Shown piece after piece: positions 25,212 to 33,378 of a stretch of DNA of 64,000 bases. The stretch is from Dactylosporangium sucinum (GTDB taxonomy: Bacteria > Actinomycetota > Actinomycetes > Mycobacteriales > Micromonosporaceae), in NCBI RefSeq assembly GCF_014647515.1, contig NZ_BMPI01000016.1:37179-101178 (forward strand), written 5' to 3'. The notes under the pieces were generated by a model. It made no database searches and had not been told where the DNA came from. It worked only from the letters and a program-made list of their open reading frames with translations. How positions within the stretch are numbered: position 1 is the stretch's first letter; every line of letters starts with the position of its first letter. Both the position numbers and the translations under genes were made by a program.

Positions 25212-25967
25212 GTGAAGTTCCTTCGCGACACCTGGCTGGTGTTCCAGCGCCAGATGCAGCTGATGCTCCGCAACCCGGTCTGGCTGATCGTCGGGGTCAT
25301 CCAGCCGCTGTTCTACCTGCTGCTGTTCGCGCCGCTGCTCAAGCCCGCGCTGGGCGTGCAGACCAACGCCGAGGCCTACAAGCTGTTCGTCCCCGGCCTG
25401 CTGGTCCTGCTCGCGATGTTCGGCTCCCTGTTCACCGGCTTCGGCCTCATCGCCGAGCTGCGGGCCGGGGTCATCGAGCGCAGCCGGGTCACCCCGGTCA
25501 GCCGGCTCGCGCTGCTGGTCGGCCGGTCCCTGCGCGACGTCGTCTCGCTGCTGTTCCAGGCCCTGCTCATCGTGCTCATCGCGGTGGCGTTCGGGCTGAA
25601 GGTGGCGGTGCTCGACGTGATCGCGGCGTTCGCGCTCATGGCGGTCGTCTCGCTGATGCTGTCCGCGTTCTCCTACGCGATCTCGCTCAAGCTGCGCAGC
25701 GAGGACGCGCTGGCCCCGCTGCTCAACACGATCTCGCAGCCGCTGCTGCTCACGGCCGGCATCCTGCTGCCGCTGACGTTCGCGCCGAAGTGGCTCAAGA
25801 CGGTCGCCGACTGGAACCCGTTCGCGTGGGCCGTCGACGGCGTGCGGGCGCTCTTCGCCGGCGACCCGGGCGCCAACTCGGTGTGGCAGGCCGCGGTCGT
25901 CATCGGCGGCCTGACCATCATCACGGTGGTCTGGGCGTCCCGGGCGTTCGCCAAGGGCATCCGCTAG
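25212..25967 (+). CDS. DrrB-type ABC-2 permease
   Basis: Integral membrane permease of 251 residues with about six transmembrane helices. The N-terminal amphipathic stretch (TWLVFQRQMQLMLRNPVWL) precedes the first helix, and RAGVIERSRVTPVSRLALLVGR is the conserved cytoplasmic loop of ABC-2 permeases. It forms the membrane half of the exporter with the preceding ATPase, from which it is separated by a single base. A GC-rich hairpin 25 bases after its stop codon probably ends the operon. Confidence 0.92.
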   Translation: MKFLRDTWLVFQRQMQLMLRNPVWLIVGVIQPLFYLLLFAPLLKPALGVQTNAEAYKLFVPGLLVLLAMFGSLFTGFGLIAELRAGVIERSRVTPVSRLALLVGRSLRDVVSLLFQALLIVLIAVAFGLKVAVLDVIAAFALMAVVSLMLSAFSYAISLKLRSEDALAPLLNTISQPLLLTAGILLPLTFAPKWLKTVADWNPFAWAVDGVRALFAGDPGANSVWQAAVVIGGLTIITVVWASRAFAKGIR

Positions 25968-25991
25968 CTGTACCGGTAATGGCCGTCACTC

Positions 25992-26024
25992 TCACGGCCC
26001 CTTCCACCACGGGAGGGGCCGTGA
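25992..26024 (+). terminator. GC-rich hairpin after the ABC operon
   Basis: TCACGGCCCCTTCC (25992-26005) pairs with GGGAGGGGCCGTGA (26011-26024) in 13 of 14 positions plus one G-U pair, with a five-base loop. It has no U-run. It lies between the permease and the MFS gene. Confidence 0.6.
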
Positions 26025-26036
26025 CACCGTCAGTCA

Positions 26037-27269
26037 GTGCCTCGTCTCGTCCGTGACCGCATCACCTGGGTGATCTACCTCCAGCTGGCCCTCTGGTGCT
26101 ATTTCCTCTACGGCTTCGGCCCGGTGGCCCCGCTGCTGCGCGACGAGCTGCACATCTCCAGCACCCTCGCCGGCCTGCACGGCACCGGCTTCGCCGTCGG
26201 CGGCATCGTCGGCGGCGCGGTGATCCCGGCCCTGACCCGCCGCCTCGGCCGGCACCGGCTGGTCTGGACCGGCCTAGGCCTGGTCAGCGCGGCCGCGGTC
26301 GGCATGTTCACCGCCCACCACCTCGCGCTGACCCTGACCTTCGCCACGCTCGGCTCCTTCGGCGGGTCCCTGGCGGTCAACGGGATCAACTCCGCGCTCA
26401 CCGAGCACCACGGCCCCTCGGCTCCGGCCGCGATCAGCGAGGCGAACGCGGCCGCGGCCGGCGTCGGCCTGATCGCGCCGCTGATCGTCGGCCTCACGTT
26501 CGGCGCCGGGCTGGGCTGGCGGACCGGCCTGGTGCTCATGGTCGGCCCGGTGGTCCTGCTCGCGTTCCTCGCCCGGATCCGGATTCCGGAGCCGATCGCG
26601 GCCCAGGCGAACGCGCACGGCCCGGACCGGCCGCTCCCGCGCACGTACTGGCTCGCCTTCGCCAGCCTCTTCGCCACCGGCTCGATCGAGGTCTGCCTCA
26701 CGCTCTGGGGCAGCGACGTGCTGCGCGACCACGCCAACGTCTCGCCGGGCGTGGCGACCGCGGCGGTCTCGACGCTCATCGCCGGCATGGTGGCCGGCCG
26801 CCTGATCGGCGGCCGGCTGCTGCTCGTGTTCCGCCCGACCCGCATGCTGCTCGTCGCGCTCGGGGTGAGCCTGGCCGGGTTCGCGATCTTCTGGAGCGCG
26901 ACCGTGCCGTGGCTGGCGATGGGCGGGCTGTTCGCCTGCGGGCTGGGCGTCGGGCTGCACTACCCGCTCGGCATCGGCCTCGCGCTCGCGCACTCCGACG
27001 GCCAGCCCGACCTCGCGGCGGCCCGGGCCTCGTTCGCGGTCGGCATCTCGTTCGCCGTGGCCCCGTTCGCCCTCGGTGCGCTGGCCGACGCGGTCGGCCC
27101 GCACTCCGCGTTCCTGCTGGTGCCGGTGTTCGTCGCGGTGGCCGCGGCTGCGATCGCCCGGCTCGACTACGTGACCCGGCCGCCTAGCGGCGGCGGGCGA
27201 TCGTCAGACCGTCGGCGATCGGCAGCAGCACCGACTCCACCCGCTCGTCGTCCAGCACTCGGCGGTTGA
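26037..27269 (+). CDS. Major facilitator superfamily transporter
   Basis: Membrane transporter of 410 residues with about twelve hydrophobic helices in two six-helix halves. The first half has a short basic loop (TRRLGRHRLVW) after helix 2, as in MFS motif A. Helices 4-5 contain GSFGGSLAVNGINSAL. The central loop is short (EPIAAQANAHGPDRPLPRTYW). The substrate cannot be inferred. The GTG start follows directly after the hairpin and has no clear ribosome-binding site. The final 86 bases overlap the convergent methyltransferase gene; the Arg/Ser/Pro tail encoded there is probably non-functional sequence. Confidence 0.85.
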   Translation: MPRLVRDRITWVIYLQLALWCYFLYGFGPVAPLLRDELHISSTLAGLHGTGFAVGGIVGGAVIPALTRRLGRHRLVWTGLGLVSAAAVGMFTAHHLALTLTFATLGSFGGSLAVNGINSALTEHHGPSAPAAISEANAAAAGVGLIAPLIVGLTFGAGLGWRTGLVLMVGPVVLLAFLARIRIPEPIAAQANAHGPDRPLPRTYWLAFASLFATGSIEVCLTLWGSDVLRDHANVSPGVATAAVSTLIAGMVAGRLIGGRLLLVFRPTRMLLVALGVSLAGFAIFWSATVPWLAMGGLFACGLGVGLHYPLGIGLALAHSDGQPDLAAARASFAVGISFAVAPFALGALADAVGPHSAFLLVPVFVAVAAAAIARLDYVTRPPSGGGRSSDRRRSAAAPTPPARRPALGG

Positions 27270-27843
27270 ACTCCTGCATCGCGCGCGTCCCCGGGTCGGC
27301 CGGCTCGGCGTCGATGATGTGCCCGTGCCGCAGCACGTTGTCGACCAGGATCAGGCCGCCCGGCACCATCCGCGGTACCAGCGCCTCCCAGTAGCCCAGG
27401 TAGCCCGTCTTGTCGGCGTCGATGAACGCCAGGTCGAGGTGTGGCTCGGCCGGCAGCGTCGCCAGGGTCTCGGCCGCCGGGCCCAGGCGCAGCTCGACGC
27501 GGTCGGTGAGGCCGGCGCGCTGCCAGTAGCGCCGGGCGATGCTCGTGAACTCGTCGGAGACGTCGAAGCAGATCAGCCGGCCGCCGTCGGCCAGCCCGCG
27601 TGCGATGGCGATCGACGACAGGCCGGTGAAGGTGCCGATCTCGACCGCCCGCCGTACCCCCGCGATCCGGGTCAGCAGGGTGAGGAAGGCCGCCTGCTCG
27701 GGCGCCACCTGCATCCCGGCGTCGAGCGGCAGGACGCGCTCCGTCTCGTCGATGAGGTCGCGCACGAGCTCGTCCGGCTCGCTGCCGTTGGCCACGACGT
27801 ACTGCTGGAGCTCCACCGTCAGCGGAAGCGTCTGCTTGGTCAT
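27184..27843 (-). CDS. SAM-dependent O-methyltransferase (caffeoyl-CoA OMT type)
   Basis: Class I methyltransferase of 219 residues of the metal-dependent O-methyltransferase-3 family. SAM motif I is VEIGTFTGLSSIAIA. The metal-binding FIDADK follows, then GGLILVDNVLRHG. The N-terminal helix pair (LIDETERVLPLDAGMQVAPEQAAFL) is typical of this family. It probably methylates a catechol-like or other small hydroxylated molecule. It ends inside the MFS gene on the opposite strand and begins ten bases before the maf stop codon, so it could be read from the maf promoter upstream. Confidence 0.9.
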   Translation of the reverse strand: MTKQTLPLTVELQQYVVANGSEPDELVRDLIDETERVLPLDAGMQVAPEQAAFLTLLTRIAGVRRAVEIGTFTGLSSIAIARGLADGGRLICFDVSDEFTSIARRYWQRAGLTDRVELRLGPAAETLATLPAEPHLDLAFIDADKTGYLGYWEALVPRMVPGGLILVDNVLRHGHIIDAEPADPGTRAMQEFNRRVLDDERVESVLLPIADGLTIARRR

Positions 27844-27853
27844 AGGTCCATGC

Positions 27854-28471
27854 CTACCAGAGCGAGGTGACGGGCACCCCGAGTGAGGCGAGCAGGTTTC
27901 GCAGCGTGGGCAGCGAGAGCCCGACGACGTTGGTGTGATCGCCCTCGATACCCCTCACGAACAGCCCGCCCAGGCCGTCGATCGTGAACGCCCCGGCCAC
28001 CTGCAGCGGCTCGCCCGACGCCACGTAGGCGGCGATCTCGTCGTCCGACGGCTCGGCGAAGTGGACCGTGGTGGCGACCGTGGCCGTCGCCTCCTTGCCG
28101 GTGGCGGTGTCGATGAGGCAGTGCCCGGTGTACAGCACCCCCGACCGCCCCCGCATCGCCTTCCAGCGGCGGGTGGCGTCGTCCGCGTCGACCGGCTTGC
28201 CGAGGATCTCGCCGTCGAACGCGAGCACCGAGTCGCAGCCGAGCACGAGCGCGCCGTCGCCTGCCGACGGCCCGCCGGCGTGCCCGGCCGACAGCGTCGC
28301 CGCCACCGCCCGCGCCTTCAGCCCGGCGAGCGTGCCGGCGAGGGTGGCCGCGTCGCCCGCCTCCACCGCCGACTCGTCGACGCCGCTGACGATGACCTGC
28401 GGCGACAGGCCGGCGGAGGTGAGCAGGCGGCGGCGGGCCGGGCTGGCCGAGGCGAGAATGAAGGTCTTCAC
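27854..28471 (-). CDS. maf: Maf-family nucleoside triphosphate pyrophosphatase
   Basis: House-cleaning nucleotide pyrophosphatase of 205 residues (dTTPase/UTPase or septum-linked Maf type). The N-terminal signature ILASASPARRRLL, the catalytic LGCDSVLAFDGEILGKP and the TGHCLID strand are present. The GTG at 28471 gives the standard N-terminus (MKTFILASASP); the frame is open far upstream but unrelated to the family. A TAGCGT -10 box lies seven bases upstream, implying leaderless initiation. In actinobacteria maf normally follows accD and accE, which here lie further right on the same strand. Confidence 0.93.
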   Translation of the reverse strand: MKTFILASASPARRRLLTSAGLSPQVIVSGVDESAVEAGDAATLAGTLAGLKARAVAATLSAGHAGGPSAGDGALVLGCDSVLAFDGEILGKPVDADDATRRWKAMRGRSGVLYTGHCLIDTATGKEATATVATTVHFAEPSDDEIAAYVASGEPLQVAGAFTIDGLGGLFVRGIEGDHTNVVGLSLPTLRNLLASLGVPVTSLW

Positions 28472-28478
28472 GGGTAGA

Positions 28479-28494
28479 ACGCTAGCCTTACCAT
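28479..28494. promoter_or_regulatory. Back-to-back leaderless promoters of maf and mscL
   Basis: TAGCGT on the minus strand (28479-28484) is seven bases from the maf GTG. TACCAT on the plus strand (28489-28494) is seven bases from the mscL ATG. The two -10 boxes are only four bases apart, so each promoter's -35 region would lie over the other's transcription start. Confidence 0.62.
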
Positions 28495-28501
28495 CGCGGC
28501 C

Positions 28502-29167
28502 ATGCGGAAGCTGTGGGCGGAGTTCAAGGCGATCGCGATCGGCGGCTCGGTCCTGGACCTGGCGCTCGGTTTCATCATCGGGTCGGCCTTCGCCACGCTC
28601 ATCCAGTCGTTCGTCACGAACCTGTTCCTGCAGCTCGTCGCCGCCGTGGTGGGCGAGCCCGACTTCCAGAAGCTGCAGGTGAACGTGCACCATACGCCGC
28701 TCAAGTACGGCGTGTTCCTCAACGACCTGCTGCAGTTCGTCCTGCTCGCGGTCGCACTGTTCGTGATCATCAAGTTCATGACCTGGATCGGCGTCGAGCG
28801 TGGACGGTCGCTGGACACGCGTCCCTGCCCGTTCTGCTACGACCGCGTCCCGAGCGGCGCGCTGATGTGCCGCTCCTGCGGGCAGCAGCTGGTCGCCGAG
28901 CTGCCGTCGCTGGCCGAGGCCGAGCGCCTGCTGGCCGACCGTGAGGCCCGCCGCTGGCCGACGCTGCCCCCGATCGCGATCCCGCGCCGCCGGACCGCGG
29001 GCGGCGAGGACGCCGGGGCGGGAGCGGGCCCGGACCTCGGAAGCGCCGGCGGAGCAGCCGGCGCGGGCCGGGTGGCTAGCGCCAGCGAGGGCGGGCACCC
29101 GGCCGGGCGCTCTCGCGCCACCGGGACCGGGCCGGACGAGCCGGCGGAGCGGCCGGAGTCAGGCTGA
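28502..29167 (+). CDS. mscL: MscL-type mechanosensitive channel with a C-terminal zinc ribbon
   Basis: Membrane channel of 221 residues. Residues 1-100 show the MscL pattern: an amphipathic N-terminus (MRKLWAEFKAIAIGGSVLDLA), TM1 (LGFIIGSAFATLIQSFV), a short periplasmic loop and TM2 (LLQFVLLAVALFVIIKFM). Unlike classical MscL (about 130-150 residues), it continues into CPFCYDRVPSGALMCRSC, a CxxC...CxxC zinc ribbon, and a disordered Gly/Ala/Pro tail. Such fusions occur in some actinobacteria. The ATG is seven bases after a TACCAT box. The last 92 bases of the tail overlap the accE gene on the other strand. Confidence 0.87.
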   Translation: MRKLWAEFKAIAIGGSVLDLALGFIIGSAFATLIQSFVTNLFLQLVAAVVGEPDFQKLQVNVHHTPLKYGVFLNDLLQFVLLAVALFVIIKFMTWIGVERGRSLDTRPCPFCYDRVPSGALMCRSCGQQLVAELPSLAEAERLLADREARRWPTLPPIAIPRRRTAGGEDAGAGAGPDLGSAGGAAGAGRVASASEGGHPAGRSRATGTGPDEPAERPESG

Positions 29168-29246
29168 ACAGAGCGCCCACGATCGCCGCGACCTCCTCGG
29201 CGGTCGGCGTGCCGCGAACGACCTTGAACAGCGGTTCCTCCGACAC
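29076..29246 (-). CDS. accE: Acyl-CoA carboxylase epsilon subunit
   Basis: Small protein of 56 residues. The N-terminal PLFKVVRGTPTAEEVAAIV is the hallmark of actinobacterial AccE, the epsilon subunit that tightens the AccA-AccD complex of acetyl/propionyl-CoA carboxylase. The C-terminus is short and Arg/Pro-rich and ends with a conserved-looking Trp-Arg. GGGAGG lies six bases before the GTG at 29246, giving a strong start. It is 4.1 kb from accD, instead of directly behind it as in mycobacteria and streptomycetes, and its 3' end lies inside mscL on the opposite strand. Confidence 0.87.
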   Translation of the reverse strand: MSEEPLFKVVRGTPTAEEVAAIVGALFSLTPAAPPARPARSRWRESARPGARPRWR

Positions 29247-29335
29247 GTGATCCTCCCGGACAAGTTCACGAAACGTTGTCGTCCTGCGAGCATACGCACA
29301 CCTGAGCGGCGCATACTCGGATGGAACGGGAGTCG

Positions 29336-31537
29336 ATGGCGATTTTGGGGGGCGCATTGACAAACGTCCGGATTCGCGCCACGTCGGCGGCGTTGGCGGC
29401 CGTGCTGCTCGCAGTACTGCTGCCGAAAACGCCGTCATATGCGCGTGAAGGCGAGTCACCCGTGTCGATCTCCGCGTCGCTGCACTACCTCGTCACGTTC
29501 GTCGCGCGGGGCTGCGACAACTACGCATCCGTGATGGGCAACCGGGTCCGCGACGACCACGTGGAGGCGGCGGCGCTGCCCGGCCGCGCCAACGCCTACC
29601 GTGACGGCCAGGCGGTCGACCCCTCCGTCGAGGCCGTCAACGGCGGCGGGTGCGTGCCCCTCAACGGCTGGCAGTTCTCGCTCGGCAGCGGCCACGAGAA
29701 GAAGGGCGCCTATTCCGCGGTCACCGGGGCGCCCGCCGGATCCGGCGCCACCGCGGCCGGGGTGCCGCTGCTCGACCCCATGGGCCAGAAGACCGACAAG
29801 ACCGTCGACGGGGCGGTGACCCTGCAGCTCAGCGACGAGCAGGCCAAGGCGGCCGCGCGCCACCAGCTGTGGGTGCAGGGCGGCACGCCGGGCGACCCGC
29901 TGCTCGCCGGTTCGGTGCCCGGCTACGGGTTCGGTGCCCTGCGCTGCGCGGCCGACGGGCACGGCGGCGGCAACGTCCAGTGGATCGGCTTCCCGGCCGG
30001 CACCCGGCACGTCTTCTGCTACGGGTACTACGTCAAGGGCGCCCAGCCGACCGCCGGCCTCGTGGTGCGGGCCCGCACGACCCAGCCCCCGGGCTATCCG
30101 CAGCGCTTCGCGTTCGACGCGAGTCCCAGCTACAACGCCGACAAGCGGATCACGGTCGACGCCGTGTCCGACGCCACGTTCGTGCGCAGCGCGGGCGGCG
30201 CGCCGAACACGATCGTGTCGCGCACCCCGGCCGACTGGACGCTGGCCGACGTCTCGTGCACGAAGAGCGGCGCCGGGCGCAGCCTGACCACGACCGACCT
30301 GCCGACCGGCACCGCCACCGTCACGCTCAGCGCGGGCGAGACGGTGATCTGCACGTTCACCTACGCGCCGCCCACCGCGCCGCCCGGGCTGACCCTGCGG
30401 GTGTTCAGCGACAACGCCGGCGGCCAGTTCGGCCTGTCGGTCGGCGGCGACGGCGGACCGCGGTCGCTCACCGCGAACCCGGCGGGCGACGGCTCCGCGG
30501 CCGTGGCGACCGGTGCCGACCTGAGCGCCCTGCCGCCGGGGGCGTACCCGGTGACCGTCACCGCTCCGGCCGGCGACGCGTCGTCGTGGAGCCTGACCGG
30601 CACCGCGTGCGGCCAGACCGAGCTCAAGCCGGAGGGCATGACGGTGACCGTGATGGTCGCCGCGGGCGCCCCGACCGACTGCACGCTGCGCGTCGGCCGG
30701 AAGGTCGGCGGCCTGGAACTGCGCGGGGTGACGATCGGCGGCACCGGCGCGGCCTCGTTCGCGGTGACGCCGCTCGATCAGGGCGTGCCGGGCTGGTCGG
30801 GCGTGGCCACCACGACCGGCCTGGGCGTCGCCGCCATCGCGCAGGGTGACGTGCCGCAGGCCCTGCCGTTCGGCGACTACCTGGTGACCCCGATCCCGCC
30901 CGTCTCCACAGTGGACGGCCGGTGGAAGCTCAGCTCCTTCGCGTGCGATCCGGGCAGGTCCCAGGAGACGCCCAACGTGGGTGCGGACGTGGTACCGCTG
31001 ACGCCCGCCGAGTCCGCCGCGAAGTGCACGGCGACGTACCTGTTCGAGTCCGCCCAGCGGCTGCAGGTGACCGTCCGCTTCGCCGGCAACGTCGACGGCC
31101 GCGACGGCGCCGTGGTCCTCGACCTCAGCTGCGAGGACGGCTCGACCGGCCGCGCGGTGCTCGGCGGCGACGACAACAGCGAGGCGTCGCTGCCCGAGCC
31201 GCTCGGCTTCCTCGCCCCGACGAGGTGCACGATCGCCAGACCGGAGACACCGGTGGCCAAGGACGCCGCGGTGTCGGTGAGCGCCTCGCTCGACCCGGCG
31301 CCGGGCAACGCGCCGCTGTCCATCCCGGCGACCCTCGACGTCGGCGGCGACGTCGAGCTGTACACGGTCGTGGTCACCGTCACGTTCACGGCGACCGGCG
31401 AGGTGCCCACCCAGCAGAAGGTCCTGGACACCTTCCGGGTCCTGCCGGTGGCCCTGATCGGCGCCGGGCTGGTCGGTATCGGCCTCCTCATCCTATTGAT
31501 CATGGTGTTGCGATCGAGGTCGTACCGGGAAGAGTGA
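29336..31537 (+). CDS. Large secreted surface protein with C-terminal membrane anchor
   Basis: I recognise no named family for this 733-residue protein. An N-terminal signal (TSAALAAVLLAVLLPKTPSYA) is followed by a Cys-containing N-domain (about 35-215), with GCDNYASV and LRCAADGHGGGNVQWIGFP. Several beta-rich modules follow, ending in motifs such as ETVICTFTY, CTLRV and CTATYLFE; these recall prealbumin-like or SpaA-type domains. The chain ends with a single helix (LPVALIGAGLVGIGLLILLIMVL) and a basic tail, so it is membrane- rather than sortase-anchored. The ATG at 29336 has ACGGGAG upstream; an in-frame ATG 15 bases earlier is possible. A kinase gene follows after 53 bases. The pair separates accE from accD. 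Confidence 0.8.
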   Translation: MAILGGALTNVRIRATSAALAAVLLAVLLPKTPSYAREGESPVSISASLHYLVTFVARGCDNYASVMGNRVRDDHVEAAALPGRANAYRDGQAVDPSVEAVNGGGCVPLNGWQFSLGSGHEKKGAYSAVTGAPAGSGATAAGVPLLDPMGQKTDKTVDGAVTLQLSDEQAKAAARHQLWVQGGTPGDPLLAGSVPGYGFGALRCAADGHGGGNVQWIGFPAGTRHVFCYGYYVKGAQPTAGLVVRARTTQPPGYPQRFAFDASPSYNADKRITVDAVSDATFVRSAGGAPNTIVSRTPADWTLADVSCTKSGAGRSLTTTDLPTGTATVTLSAGETVICTFTYAPPTAPPGLTLRVFSDNAGGQFGLSVGGDGGPRSLTANPAGDGSAAVATGADLSALPPGAYPVTVTAPAGDASSWSLTGTACGQTELKPEGMTVTVMVAAGAPTDCTLRVGRKVGGLELRGVTIGGTGAASFAVTPLDQGVPGWSGVATTTGLGVAAIAQGDVPQALPFGDYLVTPIPPVSTVDGRWKLSSFACDPGRSQETPNVGADVVPLTPAESAAKCTATYLFESAQRLQVTVRFAGNVDGRDGAVVLDLSCEDGSTGRAVLGGDDNSEASLPEPLGFLAPTRCTIARPETPVAKDAAVSVSASLDPAPGNAPLSIPATLDVGGDVELYTVVVTVTFTATGEVPTQQKVLDTFRVLPVALIGAGLVGIGLLILLIMVLRSRSYREE

Positions 31538-31590
31538 TCGAGGGCGGAGCCGGGCTGTCTCTGAGGTGCCACCGTTGGGTAACTTGCTAG

Positions 31591-33372
31591 GTGATGACCC
31601 AGTCCAAAGCCCTGATCGCCGAGCGGTATCGACTGATCGAGTCGCTCGGTGCGGGCGGCATGGGCCGGGTCTGGCTGGCCCGCGACGAGATGCTCCGCCG
31701 CGACGTCGCGATCAAGGAGGTCATCCCGCCCGAGGTGCTGACCGCCGAGGAGCGTGACGAGCTGCGCCTGCGCACGCTGCGGGAGGCTCGGGCCGCGGCG
31801 CGGCTCAACGACCCCAACGTCGTGCGGATCTACGACGTGATCCAGACCGAGCAGGCGCCCTGGATCGTCATGGAATATGTGCCGTCGCGGTCCCTGCACC
31901 AGGTGATCACCGACGAGGGGCCGCTGCCGCCGGAGCGGGTCGCGCAGATCGGGCTCGCGGTGCTCAGCGCGCTGCGCGCCGCCCACGCCGCCGGGGTGCT
32001 GCACCGCGACGTCAAGCCGGGCAACGTGCTGCTGGCCGACACCGGGCGGGTCGTGCTGACCGACTTCGGGCTGGCCGTGTTCGAGGGCGGCGACGGCGCC
32101 GTGACGCGGCCGGGGCTGATTCTGGGCTCCCCGCAGTACATCTCGCCCGAACGTGCCCGCGAGGGCACCTCCGGGCCGGAGTCGGACATGTGGTCGCTCG
32201 GCGCCACGCTCTACGCGGCCGTCGAGGGGCGCTCGCCCTACGCGCGCTCGACGACGTACGCGACGCTGACCGCGCTCGCGACCGAGGAGCCGGACCCGGC
32301 CACCCGGGCCGGCGTGATGAAGCCGGTGCTCAACGCCCTGCTGCGCAAGGACCCGCGGGCGCGCGCCGGCGTGGCCGAGACGGAGCGGCTGCTGCAGCGC
32401 GCCGCCGCGGGGGAGGGGCGCGGCTTCTCCTGGTCGCTGCCGGCGCTGCCCCGGCCCCGGCGGTCCCGCGAGGGGCACTCCGGTTCGTCGGGCATCCGCA
32501 CCTCGCGCAGCGCCGGGTCGGTCGCGCCGGTCAGCGTGCCGCCGGGCGGCGCGTCGGAGAACTCCCCGGGGCCGTTCGAGGCGCGCATCGAGTTCCTCGG
32601 CCGCGCCCGGGGCAGCGCGGTCGTCGACCCGCCCCGGCCGCTCGACGTCGCGCCGGACGACGACGACGCCACGGTGCCGCCCGGTCAGCGCTGGAAGTGG
32701 ATCGCGGCCGCGGCCGCCGCGGTCGTCCTCGCCGTCGTGGCGGTCATCGTCCTGTCCGACCGGGACACCACGCCGCCACCCGTGGAGGCTCCCGCGACCG
32801 GTCAGGCCGCCCGGCCCACCAGCGCCGCCGCCGGTTCGCCTTCTCCCACCGTTTCTGCGTCGCCGCAGGTGCAGGGGTCGTTCGGCACCGACGTCATGCA
32901 GCTGCCGCCGGGGTATCACTACGAGACCGATCCCGCCTGGGGCTGGCGGGTGGCCGTCCCGGACGGCTGGATCAAGAAGCCGCACGAGTCTTCCAAGTCG
33001 ATGGTGTACTTCCAGAGCAACACCGATCCGCGGATGCGCATGGGCGTCGACACCACGTTCACCCCGCCCCCCGACGCGGTGGCCGACTGGCAGCAGCAGG
33101 AGCGGTCCCGCCTCCGCAGCGGCATGTATCCCAACTACGAGCGGATCGGGATCGACCCCGTCACCAACTACCACGGCCTGTGCGCGGACTGGCAGTGGCG
33201 GTATGACAGCTCCCAGGGCGGCCGGATGCGCGTGTCCAACCTGGGCTGCCGGGTCCGGCCCGACCTCGGGCACGCCCTCTACTGGGAGGTCCCCGACTCG
33301 ATGTGGGACAGCGAGCCGGTGACCACGATGTACGGCATCATCCGCGTGTCGTTCCGCCCGAAGCCGGCCTGA
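31591..33372 (+). CDS. Transmembrane Ser/Thr protein kinase, second copy
   Basis: Hanks-type kinase of 593 residues. The kinase domain (about 10-270) has SLGAGGMGRVW, Lys42 (AIKEV), the HRDVKPGN loop (Asp140) and DFG (158-160). A long linker with Pro, Ser and Asp runs lies before the membrane helix (about 370-389). The outer C-terminal domain (about 430-593) contains VPDGWIKK, echoing the VPKGWTKK of the first kinase. There are no PASTA repeats. A TAACTT box (31580-31585) lies five bases before the GTG and eight before the next ATG, so the exact start is uncertain. The upstream surface protein may be a partner or substrate; that is inference from adjacency. Confidence 0.92.
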   Translation: MMTQSKALIAERYRLIESLGAGGMGRVWLARDEMLRRDVAIKEVIPPEVLTAEERDELRLRTLREARAAARLNDPNVVRIYDVIQTEQAPWIVMEYVPSRSLHQVITDEGPLPPERVAQIGLAVLSALRAAHAAGVLHRDVKPGNVLLADTGRVVLTDFGLAVFEGGDGAVTRPGLILGSPQYISPERAREGTSGPESDMWSLGATLYAAVEGRSPYARSTTYATLTALATEEPDPATRAGVMKPVLNALLRKDPRARAGVAETERLLQRAAAGEGRGFSWSLPALPRPRRSREGHSGSSGIRTSRSAGSVAPVSVPPGGASENSPGPFEARIEFLGRARGSAVVDPPRPLDVAPDDDDATVPPGQRWKWIAAAAAAVVLAVVAVIVLSDRDTTPPPVEAPATGQAARPTSAAAGSPSPTVSASPQVQGSFGTDVMQLPPGYHYETDPAWGWRVAVPDGWIKKPHESSKSMVYFQSNTDPRMRMGVDTTFTPPPDAVADWQQQERSRLRSGMYPNYERIGIDPVTNYHGLCADWQWRYDSSQGGRMRVSNLGCRVRPDLGHALYWEVPDSMWDSEPVTTMYGIIRVSFRPKPA

Positions 33373-33378
33373 TCGGCC

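Noticed and set aside
29321..29335. Upstream ATG for the surface protein
   Set aside because: The ATG at 29336 has the better-placed ACGGGAG ribosome-binding site; the difference is only five residues.
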